6,327 bases of DNA from Acholeplasmataceae bacterium (GCA_012515085.1 JAAYZB010000242.1:1-6327), one strand, 5' to 3'. Shown: positions 1 through 5,284, counted from the stretch's first letter. Numbers and translations: made by a program. The notes: generated by a model not told the origin, from the letters alone.

Positions 1-78
1 CAATTGCTACGAATTGAAGAAGAATTAGGCGAAATCGCCGAGTATAAAGGCATTCAATCGTTTTATAATTTACGCTAG
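1..78 (+). CDS. eno: Enolase, C-terminal end (partial)
   Basis: The first 78 bases read without interruption as 25 residues ending in TAG; the 5' part lies outside the window. The peptide begins QLLRIEEELG and ends YKGIQSFYNLR, which matches the very conserved C-terminal helix of bacterial enolase (pattern LLRIEEELG...YKG..SFYNL). Enolase interconverts 2-phosphoglycerate and phosphoenolpyruvate in cytosolic glycolysis, and in many Bacillota it also associates with the RNA degradation machinery. Its active-site residues are not in this fragment. It is followed by a strong hairpin terminator, so it is probably the last gene of a glycolytic operon, and secG downstream starts a new transcript. 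The identification rests on a short but highly characteristic segment and on the eno-secG order usual in Bacilli. Confidence 0.93.
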   Translation, partial: QLLRIEEELGEIAEYKGIQSFYNLR

Positions 79-95
79 AAGAAGGTAATCCCACG

Positions 96-134
96 AAAAA
101 ACATGCATTTGGGGCTTCCAAATGCATGTTTTCG
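96..134 (+). terminator. Rho-independent terminator after eno
   Basis: An A-tract (96-101) precedes an 11-bp perfect stem, CATGCATTTGG (102-112) with CCAAATGCATG (118-128), closed by a 5-nt loop and followed by TTTTC. The pairing can extend outward to CCACG (91-95) with CGTGG (133-137), leaving two extra A residues on the left side. It lies 23 bases after the eno stop codon. The U-tract is short (four T), but the stem is strong. Confidence 0.8.
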
Positions 135-143
135 TGGTATAAT
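116..143 (+). promoter_or_regulatory. Extended -10 promoter of secG
   Basis: A perfect TATAAT (138-143) is preceded by TG at the extended -10 position (TGG at 135-137). The best -35 candidate is TTCCAA (116-121), 16 bp upstream and weak (4 of 6), so the promoter probably depends on the extended -10. The -35 side overlaps the right arm of the eno terminator. Transcription would begin near 150, giving a leader of about 45 nt. That leader holds a small 5-bp hairpin (163-167 with 175-179) just before the secG ribosome binding site. Confidence 0.7.
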
Positions 144-193
144 ATCAAGGGTCGGGATTTTCGTATCTCGAAGCGATACCTAGGAGGTTTCAT

Positions 194-415
194 ATGAACT
201 GGCTGGATTGGCTATTACTCGGCGTTGCCGTGTTACTCATTACCTTAGTAATGATTCAGGAATCCAAAGACGATGTCAAAAATACGTTTTCCGGAGAAAA
301 ATCGGAGCTTTTCAAAAACCAAAAGCAACGGGGACCGGAACTCGTCATGGCCCGAGTGACGATGGGAATGGGTGTTCTCTTCGGCGTGCTCGCGCTACTT
401 GCCATCATCTTCTAG
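194..415 (+). CDS. secG: Preprotein translocase subunit SecG
   Basis: This 73-residue protein is a small membrane subunit of the SecYEG channel; with SecA it helps push unfolded precursor proteins across the cytoplasmic membrane. It shows the SecG plan: a hydrophobic helix at about residues 3-21 ending in the family motif VMIQESK, a short polar loop at 22-50 with the typical FSG...LF and QRG elements, and a second hydrophobic helix at 51-73. Length is normal for Bacilli SecG (about 75 aa). The start is fixed by an excellent Shine-Dalgarno site AGGAGG (182-187), 6 bases before ATG. The usual glycine-rich stretch after QESK is replaced by the charged DDVKNT. The gene sits alone between its own promoter and a terminator that begins at its stop codon. 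Overlapping reading frames here have no support. Confidence 0.95.
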   Translation: MNWLDWLLLGVAVLLITLVMIQESKDDVKNTFSGEKSELFKNQKQRGPELVMARVTMGMGVLFGVLALLAIIF

Positions 416-440
416 AACACATTCCTGTGTTCTTTTTTTT
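414..440 (+). terminator. Rho-independent terminator after secG
   Basis: A perfect stem GAACACA (415-421) with TGTGTTC (426-432) closes a 4-nt loop TTCC and is followed directly by eight T residues (433-440). The left arm starts at the last base of the secG stop codon. It lies only 15 bases before the rnr start codon, so rnr is reached either by read-through or from a promoter inside secG that I could not identify with confidence. Confidence 0.9.
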
Positions 441-455
441 CGTGTAAGGAGAGTT

Positions 456-2534
456 ATGAAAGAAGAGTTATTGAAAAAACTTGCTTCAAACAAACAAAAA
501 TTGATGGAATGTTCCGTCCTTGCCAAGTCGCTATCCGCCTTAAAGGGCGATTCCAAGCGCTTGTTTGACCAAGCCCTTGTTTCCCTGATTGCGGAAGGCG
601 ATGTCATCGAAGAGATGAATGGGGTTGTTGGCTTATCCGAGCGCTTGGGCTATCTGAAAGGCATTTTGGATCTGAAAGCCGCCGGATATGGCTTTTTAAA
701 AGTGGAAGGAAGAGACGATGATCTCTTTATCCCGGCTGTCAAAGTCAAAGACGCTTATACCCAGGATCTATGCCTCGCCAAAGTTAATCAAAACCGTTTT
801 AATCATCGGCAGGAGGGCGAAATCATCCGGGTGTTGAAGCGGCATTTGGTCGATATAGTCGGCGAGTACTTTCAAGGAGCGGTTTTCATCAAGAATCAAC
901 CCGAACGAGTCTTTTTCAAAGTGGTGTCCAAGCCAAAAGGCTTATTGGACCATTCGCTTGTGAAAGCCAAGATTGTGAAATATTCCCGGTCCAACATTTT
1001 AGATGTGGAAATTGAGGAAGTCTATGGTTTGGCCAATGAGCCAGGCATGGAAATCATCGCTGTCGTGAAGCGTCTGGGGGTCCCGACAGATTTCCCAGAA
1101 GCCGTACTAGAAGAAGTCCAAACGATTCCAGAGCGGGTACAACCATCGGATCTATCCGGTCGTGTCGATTTACGAAATGAACTTCTATATACAATCGATG
1201 GCGATGACACAAAGGACATTGACGATGCCATCTCCCTCAAACGCTTGGCAAGTGGCAATTATCTTCTTGGAGTCCATATCGCAGATGTCTCTTATTACGT
1301 GAAAGAAGATTCACCTCTTGATCAAGAAGCCTTCAAGCGTGGAACGAGCGTCTATTTGGCGGATCGAGTGATCCCGATGTTGCCCAAAGAGCTCTCAAAC
1401 GGCATTTGTTCATTAAATCCGGGTGTGGATCGCCTCGCGATGTCTTGCCAAATGGAGATTACCAAAGAGGCGGAAGTCATCGCTTATGAGATATTTCCTT
1501 CCGTGATTCAAAGCCGCCAACAACTCACCTATTCGGAAGTAAACAAGGTGTTGGAAGGACTCGCCTCCGATCGAATCACCGATCCCACGATCATTCAGTC
1601 CTTGTTAACAATGAATGAACTGGCGAAAATCTTATTAAGGGTGCGAAATCAAATGGGATCGATCAACTTTGAAACGATCGAACCGAAAATCTTGTTCAAC
1701 GCGGAAGGAGAAGTCGATGATATCGTCATCCTCGAACGCGGTGACAGCGAGAAGCTGATCGAGGAGTTCATGCTGGTTGCGAATCAAGTGATCGCCTCGG
1801 AGTATTCAAGGCGAAAACTGCCGTTTCTTTATCGGATCCATGAAGAACCCGATCCGGAAAAACTCACCTCGCTGTTTCAATTGGCAATGGAACTGAAATT
1901 GGTAGAAGAAACTCCGAAAAAAATTACCCCGAAAGCGCTTCAGATGTTACTTGAAGCCGTCGAAGGCTCTTTGTATGAAAAAGTGATCAATACCTTGATG
2001 CTCCGGTCGATGGCGAAAGCCAAGTATTCAGAAATGAATATCGGGCATTATGGTCTCGCTTTCCCCGACTATACGCATTTTACCTCCCCGATTCGTCGCT
2101 ATCCCGATCTCATGGTGCACCGGATGATCCGCTCTTACCAAGGAGAAATCGCCACAGCGGTTCAAGATCATTTCCGGGGGATTTTGGATGAAATCGCCAC
2201 GCAAACTTCCGCTACCGAACGGCGAGCGATGCTGGCCGAGCGGGAAGTCGATGACATGAAAAAAGCCGAATTCATGGAACACCATATCGATGAACATTTT
2301 CAAGGAATCATTTCAACGATCACTCGTTTTGGGATGTTTGTGGAACTACCCAATACGGTGGAAGGTTTAGTACATATTTCCACATTTAAGGAAGCCATGG
2401 TCCATAACGAAGAAAAAATGGAACTATACGGGATATCGACTCGGACTCTTTACACCATTGGGAAAGAAGTCGGAGTCAAACTCGTCAAGGCCGATAAAGT
2501 AACAGGCAAGGTTGATTTTATCCTCGATGAATGA
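456..2534 (+). CDS. rnr: Ribonuclease R (3'-5' exoribonuclease, RNase II/RNB family)
   Basis: A 692-residue processive, hydrolytic, Mg-dependent 3'-5' exoribonuclease that can degrade structured RNA and is known to act with SmpB/tmRNA in removing faulty mRNA. Domains in order: winged-helix-like N-terminus (about 1-60); cold-shock domains (about 65-230, first one with GYGFLKVEG...LFIP at 77-93); RNB catalytic domain (about 240-560) with YTIDGDDTKDIDDA, whose D248, D254, D256 and D257 correspond to the metal-binding aspartates of the family, and with HFTSPIRRYPDL (541-552); S1 RNA-binding domain (about 614-690). ATG 456 is chosen because AAGGAGAG (446-453) precedes it; the frame stays open upstream to 372, but that part crosses the secG terminator. 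The protein is shorter than Bacillus RNase R (about 780 aa), mainly because it lacks the basic tail after S1. smpB follows after 15 bp, so the two are probably co-transcribed. Confidence 0.96.
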   Translation: MKEELLKKLASNKQKLMECSVLAKSLSALKGDSKRLFDQALVSLIAEGDVIEEMNGVVGLSERLGYLKGILDLKAAGYGFLKVEGRDDDLFIPAVKVKDAYTQDLCLAKVNQNRFNHRQEGEIIRVLKRHLVDIVGEYFQGAVFIKNQPERVFFKVVSKPKGLLDHSLVKAKIVKYSRSNILDVEIEEVYGLANEPGMEIIAVVKRLGVPTDFPEAVLEEVQTIPERVQPSDLSGRVDLRNELLYTIDGDDTKDIDDAISLKRLASGNYLLGVHIADVSYYVKEDSPLDQEAFKRGTSVYLADRVIPMLPKELSNGICSLNPGVDRLAMSCQMEITKEAEVIAYEIFPSVIQSRQQLTYSEVNKVLEGLASDRITDPTIIQSLLTMNELAKILLRVRNQMGSINFETIEPKILFNAEGEVDDIVILERGDSEKLIEEFMLVANQVIASEYSRRKLPFLYRIHEEPDPEKLTSLFQLAMELKLVEETPKKITPKALQMLLEAVEGSLYEKVINTLMLRSMAKAKYSEMNIGHYGLAFPDYTHFTSPIRRYPDLMVHRMIRSYQGEIATAVQDHFRGILDEIATQTSATERRAMLAEREVDDMKKAEFMEHHIDEHFQGIISTITRFGMFVELPNTVEGLVHISTFKEAMVHNEEKMELYGISTRTLYTIGKEVGVKLVKADKVTGKVDFILDE

Positions 2535-2549
2535 AAGGAGTGGTGCCGG

Positions 2550-3008
2550 ATGAAAGTAATGGCCACCAACAAAAAAGTAGCCCATGAATACATCATTCTC
2601 GATCGCTATGAATGCGGGATCGTGCTGACAGGCACTGAAATCAAATCGATCCGGCTGGGAAAGTTGGCAATCAACGACAGTTACGCTAAAGTCAAGAACT
2701 TCGAGCTTTTTTTAATCAATATGCATATTTCGAAATATGCCTATGGCAACATCTTCAATCACGAGGAAAAACGTGACCGGAAGCTCTTGATGGAAAAACG
2801 GGAAATCATCAAACTCTCTCAACGTTTGAAAATCGAAGGGCTGACCCTGGTGCCCACCCGCATCTATCTCAAAGAGAGTCTCTGCAAGGTGGAACTCGCC
2901 TTGTGCAAAGGCAAAAAGGTCTATGACAAGCGGGAAACCGAAAAAGAAAATGCCGATAAACGGCAAATTGAAAAAACCCTGAAAACCATTCGCCAACAAG
3001 ACAACTAA
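2550..3008 (+). CDS. smpB: SsrA-binding protein SmpB
   Basis: This 152-residue protein binds the tRNA-like domain of tmRNA, mimics the missing codon-anticodon stem in the decoding centre and delivers tmRNA to stalled ribosomes. Family motifs are all visible: NKKVAHEY (7-14), GTEIKSIR (28-35), the NMHISKY segment (57-63), NHEEKRDRKLL (70-80) and GKKVYDKRE (121-129). After these comes the charged, lysine-rich tail (130-152) that enters the empty mRNA channel. Length is normal for the family (about 150-160 aa). ATG 2550 has a good ribosome binding site AAAGGAG (2534-2540) with 9-base spacing; ATG 2559 (residue 4) is a less likely alternative. The ribosome binding site starts at the last base of the rnr stop, so translation of the two genes may be coupled. 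ssrA, which encodes its RNA partner, begins 64 bp downstream. Confidence 0.97.
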   Translation: MKVMATNKKVAHEYIILDRYECGIVLTGTEIKSIRLGKLAINDSYAKVKNFELFLINMHISKYAYGNIFNHEEKRDRKLLMEKREIIKLSQRLKIEGLTLVPTRIYLKESLCKVELALCKGKKVYDKRETEKENADKRQIEKTLKTIRQQDN

Positions 3009-3026
3009 GCCATTGCTTGTTGGCGA
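2990..3026 (+). other. Inverted repeat across the smpB stop codon
   Basis: TCGCCAACAAG (2990-3000) pairs perfectly with CTTGTTGGCGA (3016-3026) around a 15-nt loop that contains the smpB stop codon. The left arm is inside the final smpB codons. No T-tract follows, so it is not a classical terminator. It could slow polymerase, protect the 3' end of the rnr-smpB mRNA, or mark a processing site before ssrA. The pairing is seen directly; the role is a guess. Confidence 0.55.
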
Positions 3027-3037
3027 TTGAATGATTC

Positions 3038-3067
3038 TTGTACAGGGTGGATCATTCATGGTATAAT
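3038..3067 (+). promoter_or_regulatory. Promoter of ssrA
   Basis: TTGTAC (3038-3043, 4 of 6 to the -35 consensus) and a perfect TATAAT (3062-3067) are separated by 18 bp, with TG at the extended -10 position (3059-3060). The tmRNA 5' end at 3073 is 5 bases after the -10 box, so transcription probably begins at or a few bases before the mature end, with RNase P trimming any excess. The -35 box lies in the centre of an inverted repeat, TGAATGAT (3028-3035) and ATCATTCA (3051-3058). Confidence 0.75.
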
Positions 3068-3072
3068 AATAT

Positions 3073-3417
3073 GGGGCTGTCCTGGATTCGACAGGATAGT
3101 TCGAGTTTGATAAGCATGCGATCGGCAGATCTCAAAATGCACCCAGTAAATATAACTGGAACCAATAACTACGCTTACGCTGCTTAATAAGAAGTAGCGA
3201 GTCGTTCCCCTCCAGCCTGCGGGTTCGGATCGACTTCAGAAAGCAGGATAGCGACCTTTGTCACCGCCTTCGGCAAACTAGCGAAATCAATAAGGCTGGT
3301 CGTTTGGCAGGGTGCCTCCTGACAGCCAACCGATGAGAAATCCCGGGAGACTAAGCATGTAGAAAGTCAAATGTTCGGCTGTTTTGGACGGGGGTTCGAT
3401 TCCCCCCAGCTCCACCA
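3073..3417 (+). ncRNA. ssrA: Transfer-messenger RNA (tmRNA, one-piece)
   Basis: This 345-nt RNA rescues stalled ribosomes with SmpB: charged with alanine, it enters the A site and then serves as mRNA for a degradation tag. The 5' GGGGCTG (3073-3079) pairs with CAGCTCC (3407-3413, one G-U) to form the acceptor stem. The hallmark GGATTCGACAGG lies at 3084-3095, the T arm is GGGGG-TTCGATT-CCCCC, and CCA is encoded at 3415-3417. The tag frame follows the conserved AAATATAACT: the resume codon is GGA 3158-3160, and the frame encodes GTNNYAYAA before two stops, TAA TAA (3185-3190). With the alanine carried by tmRNA the tag is AGTNNYAYAA. It is short, and it ends in AYAA where Bacilli usually have ALAA. 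The gene follows smpB and has its own promoter. It is also the apparent insertion site of the AT-rich DNA downstream. Confidence 0.96.
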
Positions 3418-3419
3418 TA
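3405..3419 (+). other. Candidate attachment site, ssrA-side copy
   Basis: The 3' end of ssrA carries GCTCCACCATA (3409-3419), found again perfectly at 5274-5284; the preceding T-arm sequence is also similar in the two copies. The 3' ends of ssrA genes are well-known targets of tyrosine-recombinase integration, which keeps the gene intact at one end and leaves a copy of its end at the other. Composition becomes AT-rich exactly here. The calling of this as an att site is inference, since no integrase gene is seen. Confidence 0.55.
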
Positions 3420-3427
3420 ATTGATTG

Positions 3428-3490
3428 AAATAGCTTCCAAAAGTTGGAGATATGTTTTACATATTGCTCTGATTTAAGAAGCTTTTTTAT
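3428..3490 (+). terminator. Branched hairpin with T-run, possible ssrA terminator
   Basis: AAATAGCTTC (3428-3437) can pair with GAAGCTTTTT (3478-3487), with one mismatch. Inside the enclosed 40 nt are two small hairpins, TCCAA-AAG-TTGGA (3436-3448, sharing two bases with the outer stem) and ATATGT-TTT-ACATAT (3450-3464). The right outer arm runs into six T residues (3483-3488). It begins 11 bases after the tmRNA CCA end, the place where a terminator is expected. The long loop makes it an unusual terminator, so the call is tentative. Confidence 0.45.
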
Positions 3491-3605
3491 TTCACGAGAT
3501 TAACACTAGAGCAAGAATTGAAGATATATATTACTGTTCAAACTGTGACATTATAATAAAAAAATGACTAGTGATAGTAATAGATAGTAACTTTTAGTAA
3601 TGTAT

Positions 3606-3628
3606 AAGCCATCATGAGATGGCTTTTT
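3606..3628 (+). terminator. Rho-independent terminator upstream of the ATPase gene
   Basis: GCCATC (3608-3613) and GATGGC (3618-3623) form a perfect 6-bp stem with the 4-nt loop ATGA, followed by five T residues; AA (3606-3607) can extend the stem into the T-run. It would stop transcripts coming from ssrA or from the TATAAT at 3552 before they reach the repeats and the ATPase gene. That gene therefore probably has its own promoter inside the repeats. Confidence 0.7.
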
Positions 3629-3640
3629 CTAATTTAATAT

Positions 3641-3739
3641 AAGAAAAAGGTGTAATTCAGTATTGCAAATAGCAAGAAAAAGGTGTAATATAGTGTTGAA
3701 AAATGTAAGAAAAAGGTGTTAGATAGTAAAAAGAGGTAG
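3641..3739 (+). repeat. Three tandem 33-bp repeats directly upstream of the ATPase gene
   Basis: Units begin at 3641, 3674 and 3707, an exact 33-bp period. Each starts with the same 13 bases, AAGAAAAAGGTGT; units 1 and 2 match at 26 of 33 positions, and units 2 and 3 at about 22. The last unit ends 3 bases before the ATPase start codon and supplies its ribosome binding site. The less conserved part of each of the first two units holds TTGCAA or TTGAAA, placed 17 bp before a -10-like sequence in the next unit. The array therefore doubles as a candidate tandem promoter. Period and core are seen directly. A role as protein-binding operator, or as a structural element bound by the ATPase, is inference. 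The 11-codon period also makes a repetitive reverse-strand frame, not taken as a gene. Confidence 0.85.
3663..3691 (+). promoter_or_regulatory. Candidate promoter of the ATPase gene inside the repeats
   Basis: TTGCAA (3663-3668) and TAATAT (3686-3691) are separated by 17 bp, each 4 of 6 to consensus. Transcription would begin near 3698, leaving a leader of about 45 nt that is mostly the third repeat. A second, offset pair uses TTGAAA (3696-3701, 5 of 6) and the poorer TTAGAT (3719-3724), again 17 bp apart, as expected from the 33-bp period. Confidence 0.4.
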
Positions 3740-3742
3740 AAT

Positions 3743-5065
3743 ATGTTAAAGAGAAAAATTGATTCAGTGCTTTTGCAGTGGAAGAATAGAGATAACAAGA
3801 AAGCATTATTAATTAAAGGTGCTAGACAAGTTGGCAAAAGTACTAGTATACAAATATTTGGAAAAGCTAACTATAAATCCTTTATTGAACTGAATTTCGA
3901 AAAAAATCCAGAGTATAAAGAAATATTCGCTGAATCTTTAGATGCAGATTCAATTATAATTAATATGTCGGCTTTGGGTTTGGGACCTTTTATAGAAAAG
4001 GAAAGTCTTATTTTTTTTGATGAAATCCAATCTTGCCCAAAAGCTCGAACTGCAATAAAATTTTTAGTACAGGATGGAAGATTTGATTATATTGAATCAG
4101 GATCATTGTTAGGCATTAACCATAATGATGTAAGCAGCAATCCGGTTGGATTCGAAGAGCAACATTATATGCATCCTTTGGACTTTGAAGAATTTTTATG
4201 GGCTAAAAATGTGAATGAGGAAGTTATTAACCTATTAAAAAAGCATTTTGTAAATCAAAAATCTATACCAACCGCTATTCATAAAGCTATGATGAGATAT
4301 TTTCGAGAGTATGTTATTGTGGGAGGCATGCCTTCTGTTGTTAGTGCATTCATTAAAACTTCTAACATAAGTGAAGTTTTACGTGAGCAAAAAGATATTT
4401 TGAATAGTTATCGCGAAGATGTAAAAAAATATTCAGGAAAAGAAAAATTAAAAGTGCAAGAAGTGTTTGATTCAATCCCTGAACAACTAAACAAAAAAAA
4501 TAAAAGGTATTTTCTGTCAATGCTATCTAAAGAACCTAAAATGAGAACATACGAGGATTCTATAATGTGGTTGATAGATGCATCAATTGCGATTCCATCA
4601 TTTAATATATCATCGATAGAATTACCGCTAACACTAAGTGAAAAAAGGAATCTCTTTAAAATATATATGTTTGATACAGGATTATTGACTTCGATGTCAT
4701 ATGAGGGAATACAGTTCGAAGTCTTAAATGGAGACATTGAAATAAATGAAGGCTCGATAATAGAAAACGCGTTAGCATCTGCGTTTTTTAAGAATGGTAT
4801 TCAGTTACGATATTATGATCGAAAGAAACCTACCAGTATGGAATTAGATTTTGTGTTACAAATCGGGAAACAAATTATAATCATTGAATCAAAATCTGGT
4901 ATTGACTTTAATAAGCATCCTTCACTTAGTAGGATAGTAAAAGAAAAAGATGTTGCCAATCCGATTGTTTTTTGTGTTAACAATATAAAGATTGAAAATG
5001 ATATTCTGTATTTGCCTTATTATTTATCTTTTCTTATTAAGAATTATAATAGTAAAATTAAATGA
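3743..5065 (+). CDS. AAA ATPase with C-terminal DUF4143 nuclease-like domain
   Basis: A 440-residue protein of the AAA_14/DUF4143 type, a large and poorly characterised group of bacterial and archaeal ATPases often found in accessory DNA. The N-terminal P-loop domain has Walker A GARQVGKST (26-34), Walker B LIFFDEIQ (89-96), a YIESGSLLGI sensor-like segment (116-125), the family motif HPLDFEEFLW (144-153) and GGMPSVV (194-200). The C-terminal DUF4143 part has KIYMFDTGLL (306-315), GSIIENALA (337-345) and ELDFVL...IIIIESKSG (367-386). The last contains the E/D...E-x-K pattern (D369, E382, K384) of the PD-(D/E)XK nuclease fold; nuclease activity is not established for this group. No membrane segment or signal peptide. 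ATG 3743 follows AGAGG (3732-3736), and length is typical. Base use is much more AT-rich than in the housekeeping genes, indicating transfer. It stands alone, between the repeats and the second ssrA end. Cellular role unknown. Confidence 0.9.
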   Translation: MLKRKIDSVLLQWKNRDNKKALLIKGARQVGKSTSIQIFGKANYKSFIELNFEKNPEYKEIFAESLDADSIIINMSALGLGPFIEKESLIFFDEIQSCPKARTAIKFLVQDGRFDYIESGSLLGINHNDVSSNPVGFEEQHYMHPLDFEEFLWAKNVNEEVINLLKKHFVNQKSIPTAIHKAMMRYFREYVIVGGMPSVVSAFIKTSNISEVLREQKDILNSYREDVKKYSGKEKLKVQEVFDSIPEQLNKKNKRYFLSMLSKEPKMRTYEDSIMWLIDASIAIPSFNISSIELPLTLSEKRNLFKIYMFDTGLLTSMSYEGIQFEVLNGDIEINEGSIIENALASAFFKNGIQLRYYDRKKPTSMELDFVLQIGKQIIIIESKSGIDFNKHPSLSRIVKEKDVANPIVFCVNNIKIENDILYLPYYLSFLIKNYNSKIK

Positions 5066-5232
5066 ACGATAAAAATATATTTCTTTAATTCTATAAATCG
5101 TTAAATAAATGATGGGTTAGCAGCTATTTATTTGCGTTATTTAGAGAATATAACAAAATTCAAGACAAGGGTCAAACTAGCTTTTGATTTGATTAAAACG
5201 GCTAAAAATTAAGATTAAATTAACGTGTATGA
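5066..5232. other. AT-rich non-coding region after the ATPase gene
   Basis: No supported gene. AACGAT (5065-5070) and ATCGTT (5097-5102) could form a weak AT-rich hairpin just after the ATPase stop, but no clear T-run follows. A short start-less open stretch (5105-5212, 35 codons) ends in a lysine-rich peptide (DLIKTAKN). It might be the tail of a decayed gene, but I recognise no family and do not call it. Confidence 0.5.
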
Positions 5233-5284
5233 AAATGCTTGACGTGCAGGTGGCTGGGGTTCATACCCCTCTGGCTCCACCATA
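5233..5284 (+). other. Diverged duplicate of the ssrA 3' end, candidate distal attachment site
   Basis: This 52-bp stretch resembles the last 51 bp through 3419 of the ssrA region, beginning AAATG and ending in the identical GCTCCACCATA. It keeps a T-arm-like GGGGTTCATACCCC and an acceptor-like TGGCTCC followed by ACCA. It differs from ssrA in many internal positions. As a T arm it is defective: the outer pairs of the stem are weakened and the usual A58 is a T. Similarity may continue a little beyond, as TTGAAA follows both copies (5 bases further away on the ssrA side). There is no tmRNA 5' half nearby, so it is not a functional RNA. The best reading is the far end of an island inserted in ssrA. 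Confidence 0.6.

Larger units (their letters stand above)
3418..3742. other. AT-rich non-coding region between ssrA and the ATPase gene
   Basis: There is no convincing gene in this 325-bp stretch. It holds, in order: a branched hairpin region ending in a T-run (3428-3490); a perfect TATAAT (3552-3557) with only a poor -35; a hairpin terminator (3606-3628); and three 33-bp tandem repeats (3641-3739). Composition is far more AT-rich than in the rnr-smpB block. A reverse-strand open frame at 3634-3837 crosses the repeats and the ATPase start and is judged a by-product of the repeats. Confidence 0.7.

Noticed and set aside
208..447. Alternative reading frame overlapping secG
   Set aside because: It overlaps secG almost completely, lacks its own ribosome binding site, and runs through the terminator.
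372..455. Upstream extension of the rnr reading frame, which would add 28 residues
   Set aside because: It runs through the end of secG and the secG terminator, has no ribosome binding site, and ATG 456 has a strong one and gives a normal RNase R start.
3641..3739. The three repeats as a CRISPR array
   Set aside because: The repeats are contiguous degenerate tandem units, with no unique spacers of constant length between identical repeats, and no cas gene is near.
3634..3837. Reverse-strand frame encoding a phenylalanine- and leucine-rich repetitive peptide
   Set aside because: Its repetition comes from the 33-bp DNA repeats, it overlaps the ATPase start in antisense, and it has no convincing ribosome binding site or family likeness.
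5105..5212. Short open stretch of 35 codons, possibly the tail of a lost gene
   Set aside because: It has no start codon or ribosome binding site and no recognisable family; AT-rich DNA gives such stretches by chance.
5233..5284. A functional tRNA gene ending in CCA
   Set aside because: No D arm, anticodon arm or matching acceptor strand is found upstream, the T stem is weakened and the usual A58 is a T.
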